Shown here one piece after another: positions 7,095 to 16,226 of a stretch of DNA of 64,000 nucleotides. Origin of the DNA: JAICYJ01 sp963797565 (GTDB lineage Bacteria > Actinomycetota > Thermoleophilia > Gaiellales > JAICJC01); assembly GCA_963797565.1 (NCBI GenBank), contig CAWCPM010000011.1, forward strand, positions 209,110 to 273,109, given 5' to 3'. The stretch's first letter is position 1; the number at the start of each line of letters is the position of its first letter. The notes beneath the pieces are model-generated. The model did no database searches and was not told the origin of the DNA. It saw nothing but the letters and a program-made list of their open reading frames with translations. The position numbers and the translations under genes were made by a program.

Positions 7095-9149
7095 TCAGGC
7101 GACCGGGTCGCCGCCGGCGTCGCCGGCGGCGGCATCCTGGGTCTGCAGCCGCTCCAGCTGATCGGGCGCGATGTGGCAGCGGTAGCGCTGGCCGCCGGTG
7201 CTGTCCTGCCAGGGCGGCTCCTCGGTCTTGCAGATGTCGCCCAGGTAGCGCGGGCAGCGCGTGTGGAAGCGGCAGCCGCTGGGCGGATCGCTGGGGCTGG
7301 GCAGCGTGCCGCGCAGCTTGATGCGGGCCTTCACCTCGATGTCGAGCGTCGGGATGGCCGACAGCAACGCCTCGGTGTAGGGATGGTGGGGCGCGCTGAA
7401 CACCGCCTCGCTCGGCCCGACATCCACGATCTGCCCCAGGTACATGACGGCGATCCGGTCGGCCACGTAGCGGACGACGGCCAGGTCGTGGGAGATGAAG
7501 ACGTAGGAGACGCCCTCGCGCCGCTGCAGGTCGACCAGCAGGTTCAGGATCGCCGCCTGCACCGACACGTCCAGCGCCGACGTCGGCTCGTCGCACAGCA
7601 CCATCGAGGGTTTGCCGGCGAACGACCGGGCGATCGCCACCCGCTGCTTGAGGCCGCCCGAAAGCGCTGACGGCCGCACATCCAGGTGGCGCGGCTCCAG
7701 CCGCACCGACCTGGTCAGGGCCTCCAGCTCGGCATCCTGCTGCCGCTTGCTCCTGACACCGGCCAGCAGCTGCAGCGAGCGGCGCAGGATCGAGCCGACC
7801 GTGTGGCTGGGGTTGAGCGCGTTGTCGGGATTCTGGAACACCATCTGCAGCCTGCGCCGCGCCTCGCGGCCGCGCGACCGGCCCTTCGTGACGTCCATGT
7901 GCTCGAACTCGATGCTGCCGTCGGTGGGGTCGATCAGCCCCACGATGCACTTGGCCAGCGAGGTCTTGCCGCTGCCGGACTCGCCCACCAGCCCCAGCAC
8001 CTCACCGCGGGCGACGTGGACGTCGACGCCGGCGACCGCCAGCACCGCGTTCGCGCCGGAGCCGTAGGCCTTGACCAGCTGCTCCACCTCGAGCAGCATC
8101 TCGTGCTCGACGGCCGCGGCCGGCACCTGCTCGATCCCCGGCGCCTGGGGCGGGATCGCCGGCACCTCCTCGTGGTAGAAGCAGCGCGACCCGTGCGCCT
8201 CGTTGACGGGCTCGATCTGCGGCGGCTCGGTGCGACAGCGATCGCGCGCGATCGGGCAGCGGTCGGCGTACACGCAGCCGGCGATCTCGGCGCCCAGGGG
8301 CGGCAGCGATCCCGCGATCGAGTCCAGCCGGTCGGTGTCCTTGCGCATCCCCAGCCGCGGCATGCAGCGAAGCAGTGCCAGCGTGTAGGGGTGCCGCGGG
8401 TTCTGGAACAGCTCGTGCGCCGGCCCCTGCTCGATCAGCCGCCCCGCGTACAGCACGCCCACCCGCTCGCAGACGCGGGCGACGATCCCGAGGTTGTGGC
8501 TGACGAACAGGATCGACGTGTTGAACTGGGTGCGCAGCTGCTCGACCAGATCCAGCACCTCGGCCTCGACGGTCGCGTCGAGGCCGGTGGTGGGCTCGTC
8601 CAGCACCAGCAGGTCGGGGTCGGTGGCCAGCGCCATGGCGAACATGACGCGCTGCTGCTGGCCGCCGGACAGCTCGTGCGGGTACCGGCGTGCCACCCGG
8701 TCGGGCGCCGAGATCTGCACCGTCGAGAGCATCTCGACGGCGGCCGCAAGCGCGTCCGACTTGCCGAGGTGCTTGTGGAAGCGGTAGACCTCGGCGATCT
8801 GCTCGCCCACCTTGATGGAGGGGTTCAGCGCGGAGCCGGGGTCCTGGTAGACCATCGCCATGCGCTCGCCCCGCCACTTGCGCAGCGTGGAATCGCTGGC
8901 GGTCAGCACGTCCTCATCGCCGAACATGATGCGGCCGCCGTCGACCACGGCGTTTTCGGGCAGGTACCGCATCAGCGCCATGGCCGCGGTCGTCTTGCCG
9001 CAGCCGGACTCGCCCACCAGCCCGTAGGCCTCGCCGTGGCCGATCTCGAACGACACGTCGTTCAGCACCCGCAGCAGCTTCTGCCGGCGCCGGTAGCTGA
9101 CGGTCAGGCCCTCGATGCGGACAGCTGCCTGTTCGGCCACGGCGCTCAT
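7095..9149 (-). CDS. Fused double ATP-binding subunit of a peptide/nickel-type ABC transporter
   Basis: One 684-aa protein joins the two ATPases that are usually separate (DppD and DppF types). Half one has Walker A GESGCGKTT at 46-54, signature LSGGQQQR and Walker B LLVLDEP. Half two has Walker A GESGSGKTS, signature LSGGLKQR and Walker B MVLCDEP. Each half ends with the oligopeptide-transporter C-terminal domain containing a Cys cluster (CVYADRCPIARDRC; CRFHTRCPRYLGDIC), which in relatives can bind an Fe-S cluster. The ATG at 9149 overlaps the permease stop by 4 bp. Last gene of the binding protein-permease-permease-ATPase operon. Confidence 0.94.
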   Translation of the reverse strand: MSAVAEQAAVRIEGLTVSYRRRQKLLRVLNDVSFEIGHGEAYGLVGESGCGKTTAAMALMRYLPENAVVDGGRIMFGDEDVLTASDSTLRKWRGERMAMVYQDPGSALNPSIKVGEQIAEVYRFHKHLGKSDALAAAVEMLSTVQISAPDRVARRYPHELSGGQQQRVMFAMALATDPDLLVLDEPTTGLDATVEAEVLDLVEQLRTQFNTSILFVSHNLGIVARVCERVGVLYAGRLIEQGPAHELFQNPRHPYTLALLRCMPRLGMRKDTDRLDSIAGSLPPLGAEIAGCVYADRCPIARDRCRTEPPQIEPVNEAHGSRCFYHEEVPAIPPQAPGIEQVPAAAVEHEMLLEVEQLVKAYGSGANAVLAVAGVDVHVARGEVLGLVGESGSGKTSLAKCIVGLIDPTDGSIEFEHMDVTKGRSRGREARRRLQMVFQNPDNALNPSHTVGSILRRSLQLLAGVRSKRQQDAELEALTRSVRLEPRHLDVRPSALSGGLKQRVAIARSFAGKPSMVLCDEPTSALDVSVQAAILNLLVDLQRREGVSYVFISHDLAVVRYVADRIAVMYLGQIVDVGPSEAVFSAPHHPYTEALLSAIPTLDIEVKARIKLRGTLPSPSDPPSGCRFHTRCPRYLGDICKTEEPPWQDSTGGQRYRCHIAPDQLERLQTQDAAAGDAGGDPVA

Positions 9150-10048
9150 TCCTCGAGCACCCGCCGGATGCCGTCGGCAATCAGGTTGACGCCCACCACC
9201 AGCGTCGACAGCGCCAGGGCCGGGAAGATCGCCATCCACCAGGCGATCTGCACGTAGGCGCGGGCATTCGCCACCTGCAGACCCCAGTCGGGCGATGGAT
9301 CCTGGATGCCGAGGCCGAGGAAGGCGAGCGTGGCGGCGGCGAAGATCGCATAGCCGAGCCGGATGGTGCCCTCCACCGTGATCGGGCCGGTGATGTTGGG
9401 CAGGATCTCGAACACCATGATGCGTGGGCCGCGCTCTCCCCGCAGCCGGGCGGCGGCAACGTACTCGCGCTCGCGCTCGATCAGCACCGCCGAACGCACC
9501 GTGCGGGCGATCAGCGGCGTGAAGATGATGCCGATCACGAGGATCACATTGCGGGGCGAGCGACCGAGCGAGGCCAGCACCAGCACCGCCAGGATGATCA
9601 GCGGGAAGGCCAGCAGCGCATCGACGAGCCGGCTGAAGACGTCGTCCACCCAGCCCCGGTAGTAGCCGGTGAGCAGCCCCAGCGTGATGCCTCCCAGCAG
9701 CCCCAGCGCCGTCGCCAGCGGAGCCACGGTCAGCACCGGCGCCGCGCCCGCGATCACGCGCGAGAACACGTCACGGCCGAGGTTGTCGGTGCCGAAATAG
9801 TGCGAGCCGCTGGGCGCCTTGAGGGTATCGATGGGGTTCACCGCCTGCGGGCTGTAGGGCGTGATCCAGCGCCAGGTCAGCGCACAGATCACCCACACGG
9901 TCACCATCGCGGCGCCGATCATGAAGGTCTTTGAGTGCAGCAGGCCGCGCAGCAGCTCGACGCGTCGCGCGCGCCGCAGCCGGGCCACATCCTCCGGCGA
10001 GGTGCCCCCCGGGATCCCGGCCAGGTCGCTCTGCTCGACGGTGCTCAC
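9146..10048 (-). CDS. ABC transporter permease, DppC-like
   Basis: Inner-membrane permease of a dipeptide/oligopeptide/nickel importer, 300 aa. A cytoplasmic N-terminus of about 40 residues precedes the first membrane helix (TFMIGAAMVTVWVICALTW). The usual DppC stretch HYFGTDNLGRDVFSR follows at about 82-96. The EAA loop, which contacts the ATPase, is seen as EYVAAARLRGERGPRIM near residue 200. It overlaps both neighbours by 4 bp (start with the DppB-like stop, stop with the ATPase start), so the three are one coupled unit. Confidence 0.94.
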   Translation of the reverse strand: MSTVEQSDLAGIPGGTSPEDVARLRRARRVELLRGLLHSKTFMIGAAMVTVWVICALTWRWITPYSPQAVNPIDTLKAPSGSHYFGTDNLGRDVFSRVIAGAAPVLTVAPLATALGLLGGITLGLLTGYYRGWVDDVFSRLVDALLAFPLIILAVLVLASLGRSPRNVILVIGIIFTPLIARTVRSAVLIEREREYVAAARLRGERGPRIMVFEILPNITGPITVEGTIRLGYAIFAAATLAFLGLGIQDPSPDWGLQVANARAYVQIAWWMAIFPALALSTLVVGVNLIADGIRRVLEE

Positions 10049-10989
10049 GTTGCCAGCCTCACGCGCGGGTTCAGAACCGCCACCAGGATGTCGGCGATGA
10101 AGTTGGCGACCAGGTAGATGATCGCGATCATCAGCACCGCCGGCTCCAGCACCGGCAGGTCGTGGCTGACGGCGGCGTTCAGGATCAGCTGGCCGATCCC
10201 GGGATAGCTGAACAGCGTCTCCACCACCACCAGCCCGCCCACCAGGTAGCCGACCTGGACGCTGACGACCGTGATCGTCGGCAGCAGCGAGTTTCGCAGC
10301 ACGTGCCGGCCGACGACCTGGCGCTGAGGCAGGCCCTTCAGCACCGCCGTGCGCGTGTAGTTGGAGCGCAGCGACTCGACCGTGCCGACCCGGGCCATGC
10401 GTGAGATGTACCCGAACAGCACGAACATCAGCGGGATCGACGGCAGCAGCAGCTGCTGGAAGATGTCGACCGGGTTGGCATCCGGCACGGACGACGAGGT
10501 CGGGAACCAGCCAAGCTGCACCGCGAAGATCACGATCACGAAGGTGCCGACCACGAACTCGGGCAGGGCCACGAACGAGAGACCGGTGATGGTGATGATG
10601 CGGTCGGCCGCCCTGCCGTAGTTGAGCGCCGCCAGCACTCCTAACAGCACGGATATGGGGACGATCAGGAGCAGCGCGAAGCCGGCCAGGATCAGCGAGT
10701 TCTTGAGCCGGTCGAGCACCAGCGGCCGCACCGGCACGTTCAGGATCGGCGAGGTGCCCCAGTCACCCTTGATGAAGTTGCCCGCCCAGGTGATGTAGCG
10801 CCTGACCAGTGGCTGGTCGGTGCCCAGCTTGTGGTTCAGCTGATCCACCTGCGCCCGGCTCGCATACGGCCCCAGCACCGTGCGGGCGACGTCGCCCGGC
10901 AGCACCTCTGCGGCTGCGAACACCGTGAACGAGACGATCAGCAGCGTGATCAGGCTCAGCCCCAGCCGTTTCAGGACGTAGCGGCCCAC
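10045..10989 (-). CDS. ABC transporter permease, DppB-like
   Basis: Partner permease, 314 aa, beginning with the typical MGRYVLKRLGLSLITLLIV membrane-entry helix. About six membrane segments are visible, with a DppB-type EAA region (NYTRTAVLKGLPQRQVV) near residue 220 and the ending ILVAVLNPRVRL that is common in this subunit. Its ATG lies 66 bp beyond the binding-protein stop, with a strong hairpin between, so it is probably transcribed by read-through from that gene. Confidence 0.93.
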   Translation of the reverse strand: MGRYVLKRLGLSLITLLIVSFTVFAAAEVLPGDVARTVLGPYASRAQVDQLNHKLGTDQPLVRRYITWAGNFIKGDWGTSPILNVPVRPLVLDRLKNSLILAGFALLLIVPISVLLGVLAALNYGRAADRIITITGLSFVALPEFVVGTFVIVIFAVQLGWFPTSSSVPDANPVDIFQQLLLPSIPLMFVLFGYISRMARVGTVESLRSNYTRTAVLKGLPQRQVVGRHVLRNSLLPTITVVSVQVGYLVGGLVVVETLFSYPGIGQLILNAAVSHDLPVLEPAVLMIAIIYLVANFIADILVAVLNPRVRLAT

Positions 10990-11013
10990 GCTGCGGCTAC
11001 CGGGGGCCTCGCG

Positions 11014-11047
11014 GGGGCCGGCGCTCCACCCAGGGAGCGCCGGCCCC
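11014..11047 (-). terminator. Strong hairpin between binding-protein and permease genes (partial terminator)
   Basis: GGGGCCGGCGCTCC at 11014-11027 pairs perfectly with 11034-11047 around a 6-base loop. It has no T-tract, so it is more likely an mRNA-stabilising or attenuating hairpin. In ABC importer operons such hairpins keep the binding protein more abundant than the membrane subunits. Confidence 0.7.
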
Positions 11048-11055
11048 GATGATGC

Positions 11056-12732
11056 TCAGGACTTCCACATCTCCCTCGCGTCGAGGTGGAAGGTCGGCCC
11101 GATGGCCAGGCCGTGCACGTTGGTGCGGGTGGCGCGCAGCTCGTTGATCCAGTACGCGATCACGTCCGGCACCTCCTCGTTCTGGATGGTCGCGGCCTGC
11201 ACCGCGAGCGCCTTCCGCTTCTGCACGTCGGCCTCGCCCTCGAACTGCTTGACCAGCGAGTCGAACTGCGGATCGCACCAGTGCGCGGAGTTCCATGCGC
11301 CGGCGTTCGACAGGTCCGGCTTCGGCACCGAGCTGCACAGGTAGGCCGGGTCGATGGTCTGGCCGGCGACGCCGCGGGCGCCCCAGTCGGTGATGCCGAA
11401 GTTGGCCTGCAGCCACGGCTGGTTGGCGCCGGTGCCGTAGAACTTCGTCTGCGGCTGGACGTCCAGCGTGATGTTGAACCCGGCCGGTGCCGCCATCTGC
11501 TTCACGTACTGGGCGTACTGCGGGATCTCCAGGAACTGCTCGGTCGTGAGCGTGACGTTGACCGAGGTCATCCCCGCGGTCTGCAGCAGCTGCTTGGCCT
11601 TGGCGATGTCCTGCGCCCGCTGCGGCACCTCGGCGGAGGTCGGCGATCCCGGGTAGATGGGCGCGAACGCGTGGTCGTTGCCGAGCTCGGCCTTGCCGCC
11701 CAGCAGGCCCGCGACCAGGCCCGGCCGGTCGAGCGAGTACGCCAGCGCCTGGCGCACCTCCTTCGCCTTCCAGGGCTCCTGGTCGACCCGCATCTGCAGC
11801 GTGCGGTACTCGCTCGACGGCGTCTCGCTGACGTGGATATTGGCATCCGAGAACAGCGCCTGCGAGCCCTGGTATGGCACCTGCGGGAACACGTCGATGG
11901 AGCCGCCCTGGATGGCCAGCACGATCGGCGGCGTGTCCGCGAAGTACTTGATCTGGACCGCATCCAGATAGGGCAGAGTGGGGCCGCCCCAGTACTTCGG
12001 ATTCTTGACGTAGCTCGCGCCCTGGTCGGCCGAGAACGACTTCAGGATGAACGGTCCGGTACCGATCCCGCCCTTCGTGAACGTCCCCTCCTTGTAGTCC
12101 TTCGGCAGGATCACGGAGTTGTAGTTGAAGGACGATACGAGCGCCGGGAAGTCACCGTAGGCGCGGTCGAGGTGGAACTTGACGGTCTGGTCGTCCACCT
12201 TCTCGATGTTGCCGTTCGAGAGCACGCCCGCGAACGCCGACAGCGCGGCAGAACCGACCTTGGGATCGGTGATGCGGTTGAAGGAGGCGACAACGTCGTC
12301 GACCGTGAGCGGCGTGCCGTCCTGCCAGAGGACGTTCTGGCGGATCGTGAACGTCCACTCGTCGGGCACGCTGCCCGGTGCCCACTTGGTGGCCAGACGC
12401 GGCTGCAGCACGTAGTTTGCGTCGGGGAAGACCAGGTAGTCGGCGGCCAGCTGCGTGGTCATGATCGAGCCGGTGTTGAACATGGTGATCGGGTCTACGT
12501 CCTGGGCGGGCGACGTGATGCCGAACACCCCCGTGCCGCCGCGCTTCACGGCTCCCGCGCCGGTGCTGCCGCTGCCGCCCGAGCTCGAGCTGGAGCTGCT
12601 CCCGCAGGCGGCCAGGATGGCCGTCAGCGCGGGCAGCGACACGCCCATCATGGTTGCCCGGACGAGCAGCTGCTGGCGGGACATCCTGCCGGACTTCGCC
12701 TCTTCGTACAGGTGATACTCGTAGTCGTTCAC
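11056..12732 (-). CDS. ABC transporter substrate-binding lipoprotein (peptide/nickel family 5)
   Basis: Extracytoplasmic solute-binding protein, 558 aa, tethered by lipid. The N-terminal segment has basic residues then LPALTAILAACG, a lipobox with Cys43, followed by a Ser/Gly-rich linker. Family 5 features follow: TFTIRQNVLWQDGTPLTVDD near residue 135 and VRQALAYSLDRPGL in the middle. GTG at 12732 is chosen because GCGAGGAA sits 6 bases upstream; an ATG at 12760-12762 is also in frame. First gene of the importer operon, preceded by a GGTATACC site. Substrate unknown; family members carry peptides, nickel, opines or sugars. Confidence 0.93.
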   Translation of the reverse strand: MNDYEYHLYEEAKSGRMSRQQLLVRATMMGVSLPALTAILAACGSSSSSSSGGSGSTGAGAVKRGGTGVFGITSPAQDVDPITMFNTGSIMTTQLAADYLVFPDANYVLQPRLATKWAPGSVPDEWTFTIRQNVLWQDGTPLTVDDVVASFNRITDPKVGSAALSAFAGVLSNGNIEKVDDQTVKFHLDRAYGDFPALVSSFNYNSVILPKDYKEGTFTKGGIGTGPFILKSFSADQGASYVKNPKYWGGPTLPYLDAVQIKYFADTPPIVLAIQGGSIDVFPQVPYQGSQALFSDANIHVSETPSSEYRTLQMRVDQEPWKAKEVRQALAYSLDRPGLVAGLLGGKAELGNDHAFAPIYPGSPTSAEVPQRAQDIAKAKQLLQTAGMTSVNVTLTTEQFLEIPQYAQYVKQMAAPAGFNITLDVQPQTKFYGTGANQPWLQANFGITDWGARGVAGQTIDPAYLCSSVPKPDLSNAGAWNSAHWCDPQFDSLVKQFEGEADVQKRKALAVQAATIQNEEVPDVIAYWINELRATRTNVHGLAIGPTFHLDAREMWKS

Positions 12733-12793
12733 CAATTCCTCGCTTCCTCGTCGGGGGTGCATGTCCACCTCGGACGTTCGTTGTCGTAACAAG

Positions 12794-12805
12794 TTGGTAT
12801 ACCGG
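12794..12805. promoter_or_regulatory. Candidate GntR (FCD) operator
   Basis: TTGGTATACCGG contains the perfect 8-bp palindrome GGTATACC at 12796-12803. FCD-type GntR regulators often bind TGGTATACCA-like sites. It lies just beyond the stop of the adjacent gntR gene and 62 bp upstream of the binding-protein start, well placed to control the importer operon. Confidence 0.6.
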
Positions 12806-13526
12806 TCACAGGCCCACCTCGTCGGTGGTCGTTCCCAGCGGGCCGGCCAGCACCATGCCGGCCACGAAGCCGATGTGGCCGCGCATCTCGCGCTCGGCGA
12901 CGGCGGCGGCGCCGTCCGCGATCGCATCCGCGATCCGCACGTGTGCCTCGGCACAGGCCCGCGACGCGGTCGCCTTGGGGCGCGCGCGGCGGCGCAGGGT
13001 GAGGGCCAGCGTCAGTGCGTCCTCCACCATCCGGCGCAGCAACGGGTTCGACGCGGCCTCGGCGACCGCCGTGTGGAAATCGATGTCGTGGTGCGTGAAC
13101 CCGTCGACGTCGCCGGCCTTGACGCAGGCCAGAGACCGCGCGGCCAGCGACCGCAGCTCCGCGACCTGATCGGCCTCGGCCCGCTCCGCGGCCCGGCCGG
13201 CGGCATACGGCTCGAGCGCATCCCGCACCTCGTAGGCACGCCTGACGGAGACCTCGGACAGCTGCACGACCCGGCCCCCGCGACTTGCCGTTGGGCTCGA
13301 TCACGCCGATGTCCTTCAGCCGCAGCAGGGCCTCGCGCACGGGCGTCTTGCTGACTCCCAGCTGCTCGGCCAGGGCCGCCTCGGTCACCGGGCTTCCCGG
13401 CGCAAGGCGCCGGTCGATGATCCCCCGACGAATAGCTTCGTAGACGGCATCGGTCAGGCTATCGGGGCGCACTTCCAGGAAGAGGGGCGCCGCCGGACCT
13501 TCGGAGACAACGGCCGAGGGGGGCAC
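12806..13526 (-). pseudogene. GntR/FCD-family regulator, split by a +1 frameshift
   Basis: The first part (GTG start at 13526) encodes a GntR winged helix: LTDAVYEAIRRGIIDRRLAPG, then VSKTPVREALLRLKDIGVIE. Reading then breaks at the run of five C at 13275-13279 (plus strand). The rest continues one frame over as VQLSEVSVRRAYEVRDALEPY and a complete FCD effector domain ending TTDEVGL. Total span is 3n+1 bases, so one extra base explains it; the corrected protein is about 239 aa. The FCD domain normally binds a metal and a small acid through Asp/His residues (HHDIDFHTAV is visible). It probably represses the neighbouring ABC importer. Either assembly error or recent inactivation. Confidence 0.85.
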
Positions 13527-13539
13527 CGAGCGAACGTAC

Positions 13540-13554
13540 CATATTCCAGATATG
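13540..13554. promoter_or_regulatory. Short inverted repeat upstream of gntR
   Basis: CATAT-TCCAG-ATATG, perfect 5-bp arms, centred 21 bp upstream of the gntR start and 3' of the lyase-like gene. AT-rich in an otherwise GC-rich region. Could be an autoregulatory operator or part of the gntR promoter. Confidence 0.4.
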
Positions 13555-13574
13555 ACAACAATCCCGGCGCCGGC

Positions 13575-15005
13575 CTAGGTGTGGGCGCCGTCGCTCATCC
13601 AGTCCGCGACCGCCGACAGATCCTGGTCCCAGGCCTCGCCGGCTCCGATGAACGGCACCGTCTCACGGAGGCGGGCGTGCACGGGGCCCGTGCCGGCGCC
13701 CAGCGGCGCCACGCCCCGCAGGTCGATCGCCTGGGCCGACACCACCAGCTCCAGCCCGGCCAGCCGCGCTGCCAGCCGCGCCGTCTCGGCCAGCCGCCGC
13801 GCCCCCAGCGGCGCCATCGTCAGGTGATCCTCGATCCCGCCCGCGACCGTCGACGTCGGTAGCTCCAGCGACACCGGCATCGCCAACAGCCGCGCCTCGG
13901 CGGCCAACCCGGCCGCGCCGCCGCCGACCAGCGCCAGTGCGTCGTCAGGCTTGTCGGTGCTGCGAAGCCCCGTGGAGATCCCCGACCAGTGCCCGGCCAG
14001 ATGCTTCTGGATGCGCTCGCAGCTCGCCGTCATCACCTGCGCCATCGCGATCCGAATCAGGTCGAGCGCCGCCGCCACCGGCGTCACGTCGAAGTTGCCG
14101 ACCGAGACGATCCTACCCTCGGAGGCGACCACCATCGGGTTGTCCCCCGAGGCGTTCAGCTCGGTCTCCAGCTGCATGCGGGCGTGGCCGAGCGCGTCGC
14201 GGGCGGCGCCCAGCACCTGCGGGAGGGTGCGGAAGCTGAGCGGGTCCTGCAGGTTGCGCGGCGCCCCGGGCTGCCACAGGTAGCTGCCCTCGAGCAGCGC
14301 CCGCATCCGATCGATCGACGTGGCCAGCCCGCGGAAGGGCCGCGCGTCGGCCACCTGCGGATGCAGCACCGACGGGTTGCCGGCGAACCCCTCGAGGCTG
14401 AGCGCCCCCACCACGTCGTAGGAATCGAGCAGCCGCGCCGTGTCGGCGAGGGCCAGTGCACCCATCCCGACCGAGAGCGAGTTGCCGTTGAGAAGCGCCA
14501 GCGCCTCGCCCCGCTGGAGCACCAGCCCGCGAGCCTGCAGCGCGTCGATCAGCTCGGCCATGGCCGGCAGATCGGACTGCCCAAGCGATCCGATCGGCGG
14601 CAGCCGCGGCGCCAGACCTTCGTTGAGCGCGGCCACGAACGCCTCGGCCACGTCAGGGCGCACCATGCTGCGGCCGCGGCAGAGCGCGTTCACCCGGTGC
14701 AGCAGCGCCGCGCGTCCCACCTCACCGGGCAGCGGGTCGCCGTGGGAGGTGCGGTGCGACTGGATCGTGAGCCGCGAGAAGCGCCCGGCGTCCTCTGCGG
14801 ACTGGCGCACCTCGCGCAGGGCGCCGACTCCCGTGTTCAGGCCGTAGACGGGCTGGTCGCCGTCGGCCAGGCGAGCCGCCAGCTCCGACGCAGCTCTCAT
14901 CCGTCCGGTTGCCTCACCGGACAGCGCCACCGGCAGGCCGTCGCGGGCGACCGCCGCCACGTCCTCCACGGTCAGCCCGGCGCCGGTCAGGATCAGGTCG
15001 TCCAC
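13575..15005 (-). CDS. Aromatic amino acid lyase (HAL/PAL) family protein lacking the MIO triad
   Basis: 476 aa, clearly homologous to histidine/phenylalanine ammonia-lyase: YGLNTGVG (active-site Tyr54 loop), LLNGNSLS (Asn173), LNASGDNP, and IEDHLTM near the C-terminus (the Glu). The segment that normally reads GS-V-G-ASG-D-L-AP reads GSLGQSDLP at 139-147. So the Ala-Ser-Gly that cyclises to the MIO electrophile is replaced by Gln-Ser with the Gly gone. The usual QDPYSLR is QDPLSFR, so the catalytic Tyr (here Leu256) is also lost while Arg259 stays. Conventional ammonia elimination is therefore unlikely. It may be a divergent enzyme clade or a binding protein. It lies beside the ABC importer operon and diverges from the MetE-like gene with a 40-bp gap. 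Confidence 0.85.
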   Translation of the reverse strand: MDDLILTGAGLTVEDVAAVARDGLPVALSGEATGRMRAASELAARLADGDQPVYGLNTGVGALREVRQSAEDAGRFSRLTIQSHRTSHGDPLPGEVGRAALLHRVNALCRGRSMVRPDVAEAFVAALNEGLAPRLPPIGSLGQSDLPAMAELIDALQARGLVLQRGEALALLNGNSLSVGMGALALADTARLLDSYDVVGALSLEGFAGNPSVLHPQVADARPFRGLATSIDRMRALLEGSYLWQPGAPRNLQDPLSFRTLPQVLGAARDALGHARMQLETELNASGDNPMVVASEGRIVSVGNFDVTPVAAALDLIRIAMAQVMTASCERIQKHLAGHWSGISTGLRSTDKPDDALALVGGGAAGLAAEARLLAMPVSLELPTSTVAGGIEDHLTMAPLGARRLAETARLAARLAGLELVVSAQAIDLRGVAPLGAGTGPVHARLRETVPFIGAGEAWDQDLSAVADWMSDGAHT

Positions 15006-15045
15006 GCGCTCATCCTACGGTCTTCGCTGACTACACTCCTCCCCC

Positions 15046-16155
15046 ATGGTCACCGCCCACACCGACGTGGTCGGCAGCCTGCTCCGCCCGCAGGCGCTGC
15101 TCGACGCCCGGCAGCGCTTCGAGCAGGGCGAGATGGAGCCGGCCGAGTTCAAGCGGATCGAGGACGCGGCGGTGGACGCCGCCGTGGCCCTGCAGGAGCA
15201 GGCCGGGCTGGATGTCGTGACCGACGGCGAGATGCGTCGCCTGTCCTTTCAGAGCGGTCTCCCGGATGCGGTCGAGGGCTTCGGGGAGGTGCCGCTGGAT
15301 GCCTACCTCTGGGGCGAGTGGCACGGCGACGAGCATGTCGGCGACCGCGCCACCGAACGGCCGCCGCGCCTGGGCGTACGCGAGCCCCTGCGCCGGCGCC
15401 GCCACATCGCCGCCGAGGAGCTGACCTACCTGCGCGGCCGCACCAGCCGCATCGCCAAGATCACCCTCACCAGCCCCAGCCTCTACGCCAACCTGTGGTC
15501 GCCGGAGCTGTCGCTCGATGCCTACCCCACGCTGGACAGCTTCCTGGAGGACGTCGTCGAGATCATGCGCGACGAGGTGCGCGAGCTGGCCAGGCTGGGC
15601 GCGACCTACCTGCAGCTGGACGCGCCTCACTACCCGCTGCTGATCGACCCGGCCACGCGCGCGTTCTACGAGTCGCAGGGCTGGTCGCTCGAGCGCTGGC
15701 TCGACCGCGGCATCGAGCTCGACAACGCCGTGATCGCAGCCGCCCCCGGCGTCACGTTCGGCTTCCACCTGTGCCGCGGCAACCAGGGCAGCCGCTGGCT
15801 CGTGTCCGGCGGCTACGACCCGATCGCCCCCCGGCTGTTCCGCGGTGTCAACGCCCAGCGTCTGCTGCTCGAGTACGACGACGAGCGGTCGGGCTCGTTC
15901 GAGCCGCTGCGGGAGGTGCCCGACGACCGGATGGTGGTGCTGGGGCTGGTCACCACCAAGTCCGGACGCCGCGAGACCGTCGAGGAGCTGGAGCGCCGGA
16001 CACGCGAGGCGGCGGCGTTCATCGACCTGGAGCGGCTGGCGATCTCGCCGCAGTGCGGTTTCGCAACGTCGGTGGTCGGGAATGCCCTCACACAGGACGA
16101 CGAGCGCGCGAAGCTGGAGACGATCGCGAGCGCGGCGGCAGTCATCTGGGGGTGA
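15046..16155 (+). CDS. Cobalamin-independent methionine synthase (MetE C-terminal domain) family protein
   Basis: 369 aa, matching only the C-terminal catalytic barrel of MetE, which transfers a methyl group to a thiol bound at zinc. It begins HTDVVGSLLRP, the usual start of stand-alone members. Zinc-type ligands are seen in GFHLCRGN (His, Cys) and SPQCGFAT (Cys). YLQLDAPHY is the substrate-barrel segment. Stand-alone members in actinobacteria often use other methyl donors or acceptors than folate and homocysteine, so methionine synthesis should not be assumed. The ATP-grasp gene follows 71 bp downstream on the same strand. Confidence 0.88.
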   Translation: MVTAHTDVVGSLLRPQALLDARQRFEQGEMEPAEFKRIEDAAVDAAVALQEQAGLDVVTDGEMRRLSFQSGLPDAVEGFGEVPLDAYLWGEWHGDEHVGDRATERPPRLGVREPLRRRRHIAAEELTYLRGRTSRIAKITLTSPSLYANLWSPELSLDAYPTLDSFLEDVVEIMRDEVRELARLGATYLQLDAPHYPLLIDPATRAFYESQGWSLERWLDRGIELDNAVIAAAPGVTFGFHLCRGNQGSRWLVSGGYDPIAPRLFRGVNAQRLLLEYDDERSGSFEPLREVPDDRMVVLGLVTTKSGRRETVEELERRTREAAAFIDLERLAISPQCGFATSVVGNALTQDDERAKLETIASAAAVIWG

Positions 16156-16226
16156 CCGGTTTGCGACGGTCGGCGCCCAGCGCCTACCATCCCGCGAAGC
16201 CGTAACGGCCCAGGCGGCAAAGGACA

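Noticed and set aside
13575..15005. Calling this gene hutH
   Set aside because: The MIO triad and the catalytic Tyr are missing and no other hut gene adjoins it.
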